64,000 nucleotides of DNA. Origin: Heliomarina baculiformis. GTDB taxonomy: Bacteria > Pseudomonadota > Alphaproteobacteria > Rhodobacterales > Rhodobacteraceae. The notes below the pieces were generated by a model. It saw only the letters and a program-made list of their open reading frames with translations, was not told where the DNA came from and did no database searches. Positions 45,287-53,490 of this stretch are shown piece after piece. Made by a program: the position numbers and the translations under genes. How positions within the stretch are numbered: the stretch's first letter is position 1; each line of letters begins with the position of its first letter. Location of the stretch: NCBI RefSeq assembly GCF_019966545.1, contig NZ_JAIMIC010000009.1, positions 62,001-126,000 of the forward strand, in the 5' to 3' direction.

Positions 45287-46213
45287 CTACAGTTTCAAAC
45301 CCGGCGTAAGTTCCGGCGTCAGGTTTTCCCTGCAATGGTCGATCAGCGCACGCACAGTCAGGGTGTTCCTGACACCGTCAGCGAGAACTAGACCCATACG
45401 CAAGGGCCGCAAAGCATCTGAAAGCGGTACAAAGCGCACCGGTTTGCCATCGGGCGCGCGTTCGGAGGTATGGCGGATATTGGCGATGGAGTATCCAAAC
45501 CCGTTAGCCACCAGGGAACGCATGACTTCAAGGTCACGTGTGTGCTCGACAATGTTCGGCTCGACTCCGGCTTGAGAAAAGAACGACAGGAAATACGGGC
45601 CGGAATGGGGCAGGTCGAGCAGAACCATCGGATGAGGCGCAAGGTCCGTCGGGGTCAGCACCCGGCGATGGGCCAGTTCGTGCATGTCCGGTAAAAGCGC
45701 ATAGGGCGGCAAGCTGAACAGGGGAACGAACTCGAGATCGTCTGGAATTCCGAGATCGTAGGTCAGCGCAATATCCAGTTCGGCATGACGTAAGCCGTCG
45801 AAAATCGCCTGTTGATCGCGTTCAAACTGATGGAATTCCACCTCTGGAAACCGCGCAATGAAGCTTCGGCGCAGATGCGGTAGAACGATCTGGGCAAAGG
45901 TAAGCAGGCACCCCATGTTGAGCGGTCCACGCACCCGACGAGAGATTTCATTGGCAAGACTGTTGAGACGGTCTGCCTCGGACAAAACGGTCCGGGCTTG
46001 CTCAATGAACTGCCGGCCCGCCTGTGTCAGAGCAAGACCGTGCGCATGTTTGCGCGCGAACAGCTGCAATCCGAATTCAGCCTCCATTTGTGTAATCGCG
46101 GTCGAGATAGAGGGCGAGGAAACATTCACCTTCTCTGCGGCCCGGGCAATCGAGCGCGCTTCGCCGACGGCTACGAAATATTCCAGCTGTCGCAAGGTAA
46201 ATCGTAAGGGCAT
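45287..46213 (-). CDS. LysR-family transcriptional regulator
   Basis: About 308 residues from ATG 46213. I chose this start because the typical LysR opening (FTLRQLEYFVAVGE) follows at once. An upstream TTG at 46273 would add 20 residues with no family match and would overlap a likely operator. The N-terminal winged helix-turn-helix covers about residues 5-65 (SIARAAEKVNVSSPSISTAI). The rest is the substrate-binding effector domain. It sits between the DUF1028 and M20 deacylase genes on the same strand. The dyad TTAGCTTTTGGCTAA 24 bp before its start suggests autoregulation, and related dyads near the neighbouring units suggest it controls them. Confidence 0.9.
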   Translation of the reverse strand: MPLRFTLRQLEYFVAVGEARSIARAAEKVNVSSPSISTAITQMEAEFGLQLFARKHAHGLALTQAGRQFIEQARTVLSEADRLNSLANEISRRVRGPLNMGCLLTFAQIVLPHLRRSFIARFPEVEFHQFERDQQAIFDGLRHAELDIALTYDLGIPDDLEFVPLFSLPPYALLPDMHELAHRRVLTPTDLAPHPMVLLDLPHSGPYFLSFFSQAGVEPNIVEHTRDLEVMRSLVANGFGYSIANIRHTSERAPDGKPVRFVPLSDALRPLRMGLVLADGVRNTLTVRALIDHCRENLTPELTPGLKL

Positions 46214-46236
46214 GTCAAAGCCTGACTCGGTTACTG

Positions 46237-46251
46237 TTAGCTTTTGGCTAA
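46237..46251. promoter_or_regulatory. Putative LysR-type operator at the regulator's own promoter
   Basis: TTAGCTTTTGGCTAA has perfect 5-bp arms (TTAGC/GCTAA), contains the T-N11-A pattern of LysR-type boxes, and lies 24 bp upstream of the LysR start. It belongs to a set of three similar 15-bp dyads in this 4-kb region. Confidence 0.5.
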
Positions 46252-46357
46252 GATGCGGGGCGTTCCGGGTCAAGAAAATCGAACGGACATAGAGTAGTTA
46301 TCCCGTGCTTCAAGCGCTTTTGGAACAGACCGGCACGTTCTGAGGATTCTGTCGGAT

Positions 46358-46377
46358 GCCTCCGGCGGGGATATTTT
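46358..46377 (+). repeat. GCCTCCGGCGGGGATATTTT intergenic element of Rhodobacterales type
   Basis: From memory, CCTCCGGCGGGG followed by ATATTT is very common between genes in Rhodobacterales genomes, often as a terminator-like hairpin followed by a short T-run. Here it lies in the 274-bp gap between the LysR and DUF1028 genes. It helps place the organism. Only one copy was noticed in the window. Confidence 0.45.
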
Positions 46378-46487
46378 GACACCCAAAGAAGGAACAAGGG
46401 GTTGACCCGTTACATGCGCTGGCCTGGTCAAGAAAGCGATTTTGAATTCTCGCAAAAGTGGCGCGAAAATTTGAGCGTAACTTTTCT

Positions 46488-47162
46488 CTAATCGTCGCCG
46501 GGCACACCGTAGGAGGGGGCCTCGCGCGGATCCAGCGCACGCTGGATATAAACATCGAGCTGGGGTTTGTAGACCTCCCAAGCACGGGCAATATTCTCGA
46601 TCGGGTTGTCTTCCGTCCAGTCGCAACGCAGGTCGGCCACCGGCCAGCTGACCCTGTCAACGATGAGCATGCCGGCAGAATGGACCGGCCCGGCTTCGCC
46701 CCCTGCTGCAAGACCAGCACGCATCGCGGCGATCAACCGGTCTCCGATATGGCCGGTTGCGGCAAGGTAGCCATCGACAATGACCTGTGGCACGCTTTCG
46801 TTGGCCAGAAGGTTACCGCCAGAAGCGACATTTTCAGCCTGCGCGTGCGTCCAGATGCCAAGGCTGTTGGGACCGGAATGGATAGCTGTTTTTCCATTCA
46901 CATCCACCGCAAGAACCTGGCGGTAGTCAATGAATTTCGCCCGGGATTGCACCTCTGCAATGGCGTTGGATGCGGAAAGTCCACTCTCCATCAGGTCCAG
47001 TGTCAGGGGACCCAGAGTCGGGTCGGTGACATTCTGGCTGGCGACCGCACCGACGCCCGCGCGGGCATAGGCACATCGCGCGGCCACGGCAGGAGAGGAG
47101 GATGAGATCGCAAGTCCGAACATGCCGGTCTCGGGGCAACGGGCGACGAGAGAAAAGGTCAT
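46488..47162 (-). CDS. DUF1028 family protein, Ntn-hydrolase fold
   Basis: 224 residues beginning MTFSLVARCPETG and continuing with GLAISSSSPAVAARC, the usual opening of DUF1028. This family has the N-terminal nucleophile hydrolase fold and often lies next to amidohydrolase, RidA or peptide-transport genes. Thr2 or a nearby Ser could serve as the nucleophile after Met removal, which is inferred. The length is normal for the family. It starts only 4 bp after the RidA gene stops and is clearly in one operon with RidA and the flavin monooxygenase. The neighbourhood points to hydrolysis of an amide or imide intermediate, but the substrate is unknown. Confidence 0.88.
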   Translation of the reverse strand: MTFSLVARCPETGMFGLAISSSSPAVAARCAYARAGVGAVASQNVTDPTLGPLTLDLMESGLSASNAIAEVQSRAKFIDYRQVLAVDVNGKTAIHSGPNSLGIWTHAQAENVASGGNLLANESVPQVIVDGYLAATGHIGDRLIAAMRAGLAAGGEAGPVHSAGMLIVDRVSWPVADLRCDWTEDNPIENIARAWEVYKPQLDVYIQRALDPREAPSYGVPGDD

Positions 47163-47166
47163 GCGC

Positions 47167-47580
47167 CTAGTCCGGGATCACGGCAGTGGCTTCGATTTCG
47201 ACCAGCCAATCGGGTCGGGCGAGGGCGGTTATGACCAAACCGGTCGAAACCGGGTGCACACCCTTGATGTATTCACCCATGGTCCGGTAGACGGCTTCGC
47301 GGTTGCGGACATCGGTCAGAAACACCTGCACGCGGCAAACATGTTCCATTCCGCCGCCTGCCTCCTCCATCAACTGGCGGATGTTCTGCATGACCTTGTG
47401 GGTCTGCTCAACGGGATCGTGGCTGTCGATGTTCCTCGCGGTATCCAGATCCTGCGGACACTGGCCACGCAGAAAGACCAAACGCCCGCGGGCGACGACC
47501 GCCTGAGAGAGGTCGTTGTCGAGATTCTGTTCAGGGTAGGTATCCCGCGTGTTGAACTTGCGGATGCGCGTATGGGCCAT
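47167..47580 (-). CDS. RidA-family (YjgF/YER057c/UK114) protein
   Basis: 137 residues from ATG 47580. The longer open frame upstream overlaps the monooxygenase and has no family match. RidA proteins hydrolyse reactive enamine/imine intermediates, and many relatives act in pathway-specific steps. The motifs GRLVFLRGQCPQD, a KVMQNIRQLMEEAGG helix and ALARPDWLVEIEATAV fit the family. The usual Arg of the active RidA subgroup is not clearly in place, so it may belong to another subgroup. It sits between the monooxygenase (23 bp upstream) and DUF1028 (4 bp downstream). A role downstream of an amine-oxidising monooxygenase, where imines arise, would fit. Confidence 0.88.
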   Translation of the reverse strand: MAHTRIRKFNTRDTYPEQNLDNDLSQAVVARGRLVFLRGQCPQDLDTARNIDSHDPVEQTHKVMQNIRQLMEEAGGGMEHVCRVQVFLTDVRNREAVYRTMGEYIKGVHPVSTGLVITALARPDWLVEIEATAVIPD

Positions 47581-47603
47581 GTCAGTCTGTCTCCGGGTGA
47601 CGC

Positions 47604-48878
47604 TCAGGCGTCGATGGTTTCTCGGTGCGCAGCGGTGGTATAAGCCATGTAGCCGCGCTGCTTTGCAATATGATCGGCGACGTACCGGGCGTCGAACCAG
47701 ACTCCCCAGATAAACGAAGACCCGCGACGGGTCTGCCATGGCAGCCCGAGGAAATAGATGCCCGGCTCGGCGGAAACCCCTCGTTGGTGTTTCGGGCGAT
47801 TGTTGTCGTCCAATGCGCCGGAGGGCAGCCAGGAATAGTCCGAAGAAAAGCCGGTCGCCCAGACGATCGTGGTGATTCCCGCCTCGGCGAGATCCAGCGA
47901 CAGGATCGGATCTGTCATGCAGACCGGGTCGGACAAAAGCCTGCGTGCCTCTGGATCTTCTGGCAGCTCAAGCCCATTGCGCGCGACAAAGGCATCGGCC
48001 TCATCAAGGAGGTTTTGCAGATAGGCATCGCCATTGCGGATATTGCGGGTCAGGTCAGTGGCAAAAGTCAGCTTGCCATCCGAATACGTCTCCGTCCTGC
48101 CGACCAGCGTCATCCCCTGATGCGCCAGACGACGGAAGTCGATGGTCTCGCCTCCGCGCGCGCCGGAGACCGCAATGGTCGTGTGTTCTGCGCCCGGAGT
48201 CGCTTCCATATCCCATTTATTCAACACACCCAGCCACCAGACGAAATCCCGCCCTCGGTAGGCGCGTGGCGGGCGGTCGTGCGGACCAACCGACAGATAG
48301 ACATTGCGTCCGGCCTCCAGCAATTCGTCGGCAATCTGCACACCCGATGACCCGGCCCCGACCACCAGCACCGCGCCTGCGGGCAAGGCCGCCGGATTGC
48401 GATAAACCGATGAATGGATTTGAGTTAGCATGGCAGTTTCGGGTACGAGAGGCGGGATCACGGGAATCTGAAAAGCCCCCGTCGCGGCGATCACGTAATT
48501 GGCTTCGATGACATTTTCCGATGTTTCAACGCGAAATCCCGGACATCCGTTAAGACGCGAGACGTTCCTGACCTCGACACCGGTACGGATCGGGGCCTTT
48601 ATCCTGTCGGCGTAGTCGACGAAATAATCGGCGACACTCTCCTTGGCCACAAATTCATCGGGACCGTCGTTCTGGAATTCCATCCCCGGGAAGCGATCAT
48701 GCCACGCGGGACCGTTTGCCACCAGAGAATCCCAGCGCTCCGAACGCCAGCGTTCCGCGATACGATTTCTCTCCAGCACGATATGGTCGATGCCATTGGC
48801 GCTTAGATGTTCGCTTGCCGCAATACCGGCCTGTCCTGCTCCAACGACCAGCACATCTGTTATCTCGATCTTTTGCAT
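47604..48878 (-). CDS. Flavin-containing monooxygenase (CzcO-like)
   Basis: 424 residues from ATG 48878, with AGAGG nine bases upstream; ten further N-terminal residues to 48908 are possible. The FAD-binding Rossmann motif is VVGAGQAGIAAS near residue 12, and the NADPH motif is VVGAGSSGVQIA near 160. The linking segment QIHSSVYRNP resembles the FMO/BVMO fingerprint region, and WATGF appears near the C-terminus. Such enzymes oxygenate N or S atoms or insert oxygen next to a ketone. It is the first gene of an operon with RidA and DUF1028. A perfect 6-bp-arm dyad lies about 104-118 bp before its start. It probably opens a degradation pathway for a nitrogen compound, which is inferred. Confidence 0.87.
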   Translation of the reverse strand: MQKIEITDVLVVGAGQAGIAASEHLSANGIDHIVLERNRIAERWRSERWDSLVANGPAWHDRFPGMEFQNDGPDEFVAKESVADYFVDYADRIKAPIRTGVEVRNVSRLNGCPGFRVETSENVIEANYVIAATGAFQIPVIPPLVPETAMLTQIHSSVYRNPAALPAGAVLVVGAGSSGVQIADELLEAGRNVYLSVGPHDRPPRAYRGRDFVWWLGVLNKWDMEATPGAEHTTIAVSGARGGETIDFRRLAHQGMTLVGRTETYSDGKLTFATDLTRNIRNGDAYLQNLLDEADAFVARNGLELPEDPEARRLLSDPVCMTDPILSLDLAEAGITTIVWATGFSSDYSWLPSGALDDNNRPKHQRGVSAEPGIYFLGLPWQTRRGSSFIWGVWFDARYVADHIAKQRGYMAYTTAAHRETIDA

Positions 48879-48981
48879 CGGTATCAGCCTCTTTGGCCCT
48901 CGGCACACTGGTTCAGCAATGATTAACCGTAGCCTGACGTGGTCATGCTTCGGAGGAAAGCACTTAGTTCCTGAGCTTGGC

Positions 48982-48996
48982 TTAGGCTGGGCCTAA
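48982..48996. promoter_or_regulatory. Putative LysR-type operator upstream of the monooxygenase operon
   Basis: TTAGGCTGGGCCTAA is a perfect dyad with 6-bp arms and a 3-bp spacer, and contains T-N11-A. It lies 104-118 bp upstream of the chosen monooxygenase start, and is the best of the three related dyads at 45211, 46237 and 48982. The adjacent LysR gene at 49021-49929 is a second possible binder. Confidence 0.55.
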
Positions 48997-49020
48997 TTAA
49001 GGAAGTTCAGGCAAGACTGC

Positions 49021-49929
49021 TCAATCCAGTTCCATTTCCTCCACCAGTTCAAGCAGGTTCGCCAAGGTGGATGAATTGTCGTCGCGCCTCCAGATCAGGC
49101 CGGTCTCCAGTTCGGGCGCGGCTCCCTCAAGATCAATGTAGCGCACACCGGTCCGGGCGAGGTGGCGCAGCGATTGCGGCACAAGCGCAATGCCCATTCC
49201 GGCAGAGACAAGGCTGATGATTGTTTGCATCTGAATGGCATGTTGAATGACATCGGCCGATGCCCCTCTGGCGGCATAATATTCGGTGACGAGATCATGG
49301 AACAGGGGCGCTGCATCACGTGGAAACACGATCAGGGGCGAGGCAATCACGTCTTCTGATTTTAGTTGCCCACCAACCGGGTTCAGACGTTTTTCGTTGA
49401 TCCAGCTTTCAGGTACGGCCGCGACAAGCGGCTCGCGTATCAGGCGACGATAGAAAAATTCCTGCGGAAGTCTTTCCCGGTTGGGCGGGATGATGATCCC
49501 TGCATGGCCGACCCCATTCGATAGCGCCGCCGTCTGCTTGTCGCTCGTCGCCTCAGTGAGGGAGAGGTTCACATCCGGGTAGAGCTGGCGAAAACGATGA
49601 ACCAGAACCGGCAAAACGCTGTAATCTGCGGTGCTGACGAATGACAGAGAGAGGCTGCCTGCGCGCCCTTCGATCAGGCGCGCGGCGATTTCGGGCAACG
49701 TCTCCAGATCGGCAATCGCGCTGGCAACATGCGGCGCCCATTGAGCGCCAAAGGGCGTCAGTTCAACATGGCGGCGGCTCCGCAGGAACAAGGGCGCGCC
49801 AAGCTCCTGCTCAAGGGACATGATAGACTGGCTGAGCGGCGGCTGCGTCATGCCCAGCAGTTCTGCCGCGCGCCCGAAATGCAGTGTCTCGGCCACTGTC
49901 AGAAAGTGCTTCAATTGTCGCGCGTTCAT
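49021..49929 (-). CDS. LysR-family transcriptional regulator, divergent from ilvD
   Basis: 302 residues from ATG 49929, preceded by GAGAAG. The frame is open further upstream, but the family opening [22 protein letters not shown] marks this start. The N-terminal helix-turn-helix covers about residues 3-60 ([19 protein letters not shown]), and the rest is the effector-binding domain. It faces the dihydroxy-acid dehydratase gene across 103 bp, the usual LysR layout in which the regulator controls the divergent gene. It could instead act on the monooxygenase operon, whose start lies 143 bp beyond its stop codon. It is a different subfamily from the regulator at 45287-46213. Confidence 0.9.
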   Translation of the reverse strand: MNARQLKHFLTVAETLHFGRAAELLGMTQPPLSQSIMSLEQELGAPLFLRSRRHVELTPFGAQWAPHVASAIADLETLPEIAARLIEGRAGSLSLSFVSTADYSVLPVLVHRFRQLYPDVNLSLTEATSDKQTAALSNGVGHAGIIIPPNRERLPQEFFYRRLIREPLVAAVPESWINEKRLNPVGGQLKSEDVIASPLIVFPRDAAPLFHDLVTEYYAARGASADVIQHAIQMQTIISLVSAGMGIALVPQSLRHLARTGVRYIDLEGAAPELETGLIWRRDDNSSTLANLLELVEEMELD

Positions 49930-50032
49930 CTTCTCATACTCAAAAAATATCAATAATACATGTTTAATATATTTTACTCGCATCGGCGAGTGGCTTAGTC
50001 AGGCCGGACCAATCCAGCCAAGGGAAAGCCAG
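49930..50032. promoter_or_regulatory. Divergent LysR/ilvD promoter region
   Basis: This 103-bp gap has a very AT-rich centre around ACATGT (49958-49963), flanked by imperfectly symmetric A/T sequence that could be a LysR-type site. A perfect short hairpin ACTCGC-ATCG-GCGAGT at 49976-49991 lies in the likely ilvD leader. No leader peptide or riboswitch-like element was recognised. Confidence 0.4.
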
Positions 50033-51880
50033 ATGCCCCGCTATCGCTCAAGAACAACAACGCATGGACGTAATATGGCAGGGGCCCGTGGTCTCTGGCG
50101 GGCGACCGGCATGAAAGAAGGCGATTTCGGTAAACCGATCATCGCCATCGTGAACTCTTTCACCCAGTTCGTGCCCGGGCATGTGCATCTCAAGGATCTT
50201 GGCCAGATGGTCGCGCGCGAGGTCGAAAAGGCAGGTGGCGTGGCCAAGGAATTCAACACCATCGCGGTCGATGACGGGATCGCAATGGGCCATGATGGCA
50301 TGCTCTATTCGTTACCCTCGCGTGAGATCATTGCCGACAGCGTCGAATACATGGTCAACGCGCATTGTGCCGACGCGATGGTCTGCATCTCGAACTGCGA
50401 CAAGATCACGCCCGGTATGCTGATGGCGGCCATGCGGCTCAATATCCCGGTGGTATTTGTTTCCGGTGGTCCGATGGAGGCCGGCAAGGTCGTCTGGGAT
50501 GGTAAAGAAACCGCGCTGGATCTGGTCGACGCGATGGTTGCTGCCGCAGATGACAGCTATTCCGATGAACAGGTCAAAACCATCGAACAAGCGGCCTGTC
50601 CGACCTGCGGCTCCTGTTCGGGCATGTTCACCGCGAACTCGATGAACTGCCTGACCGAGGCGCTGGGGCTTTCCCTGCCGGGCAATGGCTCGACCCTTGC
50701 CACCCATGCGGATCGCGAACGGCTCTTTGTCGAGGCGGGGCATCTGATCGTCGATCTGGCCCGCCGGCATTACGAACAGGATGACTATTCGGTTCTGCCA
50801 AGGTCCATCGCAACGGTGAAAGCATTTGAAAATGCGATGACGCTAGACATCGCGATGGGCGGCTCGACCAATACCGTGCTCCACCTTCTTGCGGCGGCAA
50901 ACGAAGGCGAAGTCGATTTCGACATGGCGGACATCGACAGGCTTTCGCGCAACGTGCCGGTGCTTTGCAAAGTCGCGCCTGCCAAGAACGACGTTCACAT
51001 GGAAGACGTGCACCGGGCAGGGGGCATCATGTCGATCCTCGGTCAGCTTGATCGGATCGGCCTGCTCGATACTTCTGTCGGCATGGTTCATGCGGGCAGC
51101 ATGGCCGAGGCACTGGAACGCTGGGATGTGACCCGGACGGATTCTCAGACCGTGCACGATTTCTATCGCGCGGCGCCCGGCGGGGTACCGACGCAAACCG
51201 CATTCTCCCAGTCGCGCCGATATGAAACGCTGGATGTCGACCGCGAGAACGGCGTCATCCGGGATGCCGAACATGCGTTTTCAAAAGATGGTGGTCTTGC
51301 AGTGCTCTATGGCAACCTCGCCGAAGATGGTTGCATCGTCAAAACGGCCGGTGTCGATGAGTCGATCCTGGTCTTTTCAGGCCCGGCACGTATCTTCGAA
51401 TCTCAGGACAGCGCGGTAAACGCCATTCTGACCAACAAGGTGCATGAAGGCGATGTGGTGCTGATCCGCTATGAAGGACCGCGCGGTGGTCCGGGCATGC
51501 AGGAAATGCTCTACCCGACCTCGTACCTCAAATCCAAAGGTCTGGGCAAAGCCTGCGCACTGGTGACCGACGGACGTTTCTCCGGCGGTTCCTCCGGCCT
51601 TTCCATCGGCCACGTCTCACCGGAAGCTGCCGAAGGCGGCACCATCGGTCTGGTCGAAGAAGGCGACCTGATCGAAATCGACATCCCCGCTCGCAAGATC
51701 CAGCTTTCTGTAGATGACGCGATATTGGCAAAGCGCCGCGAAGATCGCGCCGCCAAGGGCTGGCAGCCCGAGGAAAAAAGGACCCGCAAGGTTTCCTCTG
51801 CCCTCAAGGCCTACGCCGCGCTGACGACATCGGCGGCGCGTGGCGCCGTGCGTGATGTTGAGCAGCTGTCGCGGAAATAA
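50033..51880 (+). CDS. ilvD: Dihydroxy-acid dehydratase
   Basis: 615 residues from ATG 50033, with AGGGA upstream; an open frame further upstream overlaps the divergent promoter and is not coding. It dehydrates 2,3-dihydroxy-isovalerate and its homologue in valine, leucine and isoleucine synthesis. Fe-S ligand motifs are SNCDK and PTCGSCSG, and other family motifs include [27 protein letters not shown] and TDGRFSGG. The length matches the long bacterial IlvD type. It stands alone with a divergent LysR gene. Whether it is the only ilvD of the genome cannot be seen. Its position near a biosynthetic cluster could be chance. Confidence 0.96.
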   Translation: MPRYRSRTTTHGRNMAGARGLWRATGMKEGDFGKPIIAIVNSFTQFVPGHVHLKDLGQMVAREVEKAGGVAKEFNTIAVDDGIAMGHDGMLYSLPSREIIADSVEYMVNAHCADAMVCISNCDKITPGMLMAAMRLNIPVVFVSGGPMEAGKVVWDGKETALDLVDAMVAAADDSYSDEQVKTIEQAACPTCGSCSGMFTANSMNCLTEALGLSLPGNGSTLATHADRERLFVEAGHLIVDLARRHYEQDDYSVLPRSIATVKAFENAMTLDIAMGGSTNTVLHLLAAANEGEVDFDMADIDRLSRNVPVLCKVAPAKNDVHMEDVHRAGGIMSILGQLDRIGLLDTSVGMVHAGSMAEALERWDVTRTDSQTVHDFYRAAPGGVPTQTAFSQSRRYETLDVDRENGVIRDAEHAFSKDGGLAVLYGNLAEDGCIVKTAGVDESILVFSGPARIFESQDSAVNAILTNKVHEGDVVLIRYEGPRGGPGMQEMLYPTSYLKSKGLGKACALVTDGRFSGGSSGLSIGHVSPEAAEGGTIGLVEEGDLIEIDIPARKIQLSVDDAILAKRREDRAAKGWQPEEKRTRKVSSALKAYAALTTSAARGAVRDVEQLSRK

Positions 51881-51911
51881 GCGCGGCTCGACCTTGTCGA
51901 AACCGACCATG

Positions 51912-51941
51912 CAGCCGGACATCCGATAGGGTGACCGGCTG
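51912..51941 (+). terminator. Possible terminator between convergent ilvD and HxlR-family genes
   Basis: CAGCCGG at 51912-51918 pairs perfectly with CCGGCTG at 51935-51941 across a 16-nt loop. TTCTT follows on the plus strand. It lies in the 117-bp convergent gap. The large loop and weak T-tract keep confidence low. Confidence 0.35.
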
Positions 51942-51997
51942 TTCTTACAAGATTATGACCAACCGCGTATAAGAAACCCGGCAGCGGGCGGATCCTT

Positions 51998-52669
51998 CTA
52001 GGCCACCGCGGGCTGACTTTGTGGCGCAAGGCGAAACAAGGCCAGAAATTTGCGGGCCGCGTCCAGATCGCCTTCTGCGCTGACCGTCCCGTTCGCGATC
52101 AACTCGTCCAGCGGCAGCTTACCATAGGCGGCAGCGGCAAGCTGGTTGCCATTACCGCGCAGAACAAAGCTGGCATCAGCGGCGCTGACCGATCTGCTAT
52201 GCAAGCTGCCGTTGGCCAAGTGCAATTCAAAGGCTTCGCTGCCAAAATCCAGCCCTGCGGTTATTTCATCACCGCTCGCAAGATCAGCGACCAGATTGAC
52301 ACCCATTGAAATCACCAGCGCAGAGGGGCTGATGAAACGCTTTGGATCATGCCCGGGGACGATCAACGCCCAACGGCAAAGCGCTTCGAGCACGGGCAAT
52401 AACCCGCGCCCCTGGTCGGTCAGGGTATAGAAGCCAAGCCGTTCGTCGTGGTTGATGACCCCAACCTCGGCCAGCTGCGCCAGTCGCCCGGTAAGAACGC
52501 TTGCCGTAATGCCGGGCATCCCGGCCCGGATCATCTGGAACCGCTTTGGAGCAAACATCAGCTCACGTACCACAAGCAGTGCCCATCGATCCCCGATCAG
52601 ATTCAGTGCATGCGCGGCAAGACAGCCCTCATCATATCGCATATTCCGGTTTTTTGCCGGTTCAGTCAT
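51998..52669 (-). CDS. HxlR-family transcriptional regulator with C-terminal SCP2-like region
   Basis: 223 residues from ATG 52669; ATG 52642 (directly at MRYDEGC) is an alternative. The winged helix-turn-helix covers about residues 10-100 with the typical ALNLIGDRWALLVVRELMFAPKRF-type core and ITASVLTGRLAQL. The second half resembles the sterol-carrier-like domain found in longer HxlR proteins, which may bind a small hydrophobic ligand. It is divergent from the DUF1428/GST pair. The start region lies within a dyad (52668-52697), so autorepression together with control of the divergent operon is likely. The only upstream Shine-Dalgarno candidate is very weak. Confidence 0.9.
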   Translation of the reverse strand: MTEPAKNRNMRYDEGCLAAHALNLIGDRWALLVVRELMFAPKRFQMIRAGMPGITASVLTGRLAQLAEVGVINHDERLGFYTLTDQGRGLLPVLEALCRWALIVPGHDPKRFISPSALVISMGVNLVADLASGDEITAGLDFGSEAFELHLANGSLHSRSVSAADASFVLRGNGNQLAAAAYGKLPLDELIANGTVSAEGDLDAARKFLALFRLAPQSQPAVA

Positions 52670-52703
52670 TAAAAAATACCAACAGTTGCTTTTTAATACT
52701 AAC
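52668..52703. promoter_or_regulatory. Putative HxlR operator: 8-bp dyad plus 9-bp direct repeats
   Basis: ATTAAAAA (52668-52675) and TTTTTAAT (52690-52697) form a perfect inverted repeat around CAACAGTTG, itself a palindrome. Superimposed are direct repeats AATACCAAC (52675) and AATACTAAC (52695), exactly 20 bp apart, about two DNA turns. The element lies in the 95-bp divergent gap between the HxlR and DUF1428 genes. Confidence 0.55.
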
Positions 52704-52764
52704 CTTGGCACGCTACATGTGCAAGCGAGATTCGCTCTGCTGTCTTTCGACGGGAGTTTCGAAA

Positions 52765-53490
52765 ATGACTTACTTTACTGGCATGGTCGCCGCAGTACCC
52801 AACGGGAATAAAGACGCCTACGTAAAGCACGCCGCTGCCTCTTGGCCCATTTTCAAAGGCTATGGCGCAATCCGGATGGTCGAGACGTGGGGCGCGGATG
52901 TTCCCAAAGGTAAAGTCACAGATTTCTTTGGGGCCGTGCAGGCAAAGCCCGAAGAAGCAATCGTGTTTTCCTGGATCCAGTGGCCCGACAAGGTGACGGC
53001 AGACGCAGCCTGGGAGAAAATGCCGTCCGATCCCCAGATGGCCACGCTGGCTGATATGCCATTTGACGGCAGCCGCATGATCTACGGCGGCTTCGCGCCG
53101 ATCTACGAAGGCGGCAATGGTACCGATGCCGGATATTATCAGGGTTTCCTGCTGGCCGTCCCCAAGGGCAACAAAGAGCCTTACGTTAAAATGGCCGACG
53201 AAGGCTGGGACATGTTCAAGAAAAAAGGTGCCTTGGGCATGATCGAAGGCTGGGGCGAGGATGTTCCCCACGGCAAGGTCACCGATTTCTACATCGCGAC
53301 AAAAGCAGAAGATAACGAGGTTCCCGTTTTCAGCTGGACGATCTGGCCGGACCGCGCCACCTGCGACAAGGCTGCCAAAGAGATGCAGGCCGAGATGAGC
53401 GACATGGACATGTCGGCGATGCCATTCGACGGGAAACGCGTGATCTGGGCCGGGTTCGACCCGCTCTTCGACTCGGGTAAAGCGGCATGA
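52765..53490 (+). CDS. Tandem DUF1428 domain protein
   Basis: 241 residues from ATG 52765, with GGGAG upstream. DUF1428 proteins (YbaA-like, ferredoxin-like dimeric alpha/beta-barrel fold) are normally about 117 residues. Here two copies are fused. Repeat 1 (about 1-113) opens YFTGMVAAVPNGNKDAYVKHA and repeat 2 (about 121-236) opens YYQGFLLAVPKGNKEPYVKMA. Each contains ETWGADVPKGKVTDFF or EGWGEDVPHGKVTDFY, followed by a W-x-x-WPD segment and a MPFDGxRxIxxGF ending. The fused protein should fold as an internal dimer. The function of the family is unknown. It overlaps the GST gene by 4 bp and is probably controlled by the divergent HxlR regulator. Confidence 0.9.
   Translation: MTYFTGMVAAVPNGNKDAYVKHAAASWPIFKGYGAIRMVETWGADVPKGKVTDFFGAVQAKPEEAIVFSWIQWPDKVTADAAWEKMPSDPQMATLADMPFDGSRMIYGGFAPIYEGGNGTDAGYYQGFLLAVPKGNKEPYVKMADEGWDMFKKKGALGMIEGWGEDVPHGKVTDFYIATKAEDNEVPVFSWTIWPDRATCDKAAKEMQAEMSDMDMSAMPFDGKRVIWAGFDPLFDSGKAA

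Noticed and set aside
46214-46273. 20-residue N-terminal extension of the LysR regulator from TTG 46273
   Set aside because: The added residues do not match the family, and the region contains a likely operator dyad. ATG 46213 precedes the typical opening.
49820-50032. 71-residue N-terminal extension of IlvD
   Set aside because: It overlaps the divergent LysR gene and promoter. The family start [15 protein letters not shown] is at 50033 with a good Shine-Dalgarno site.
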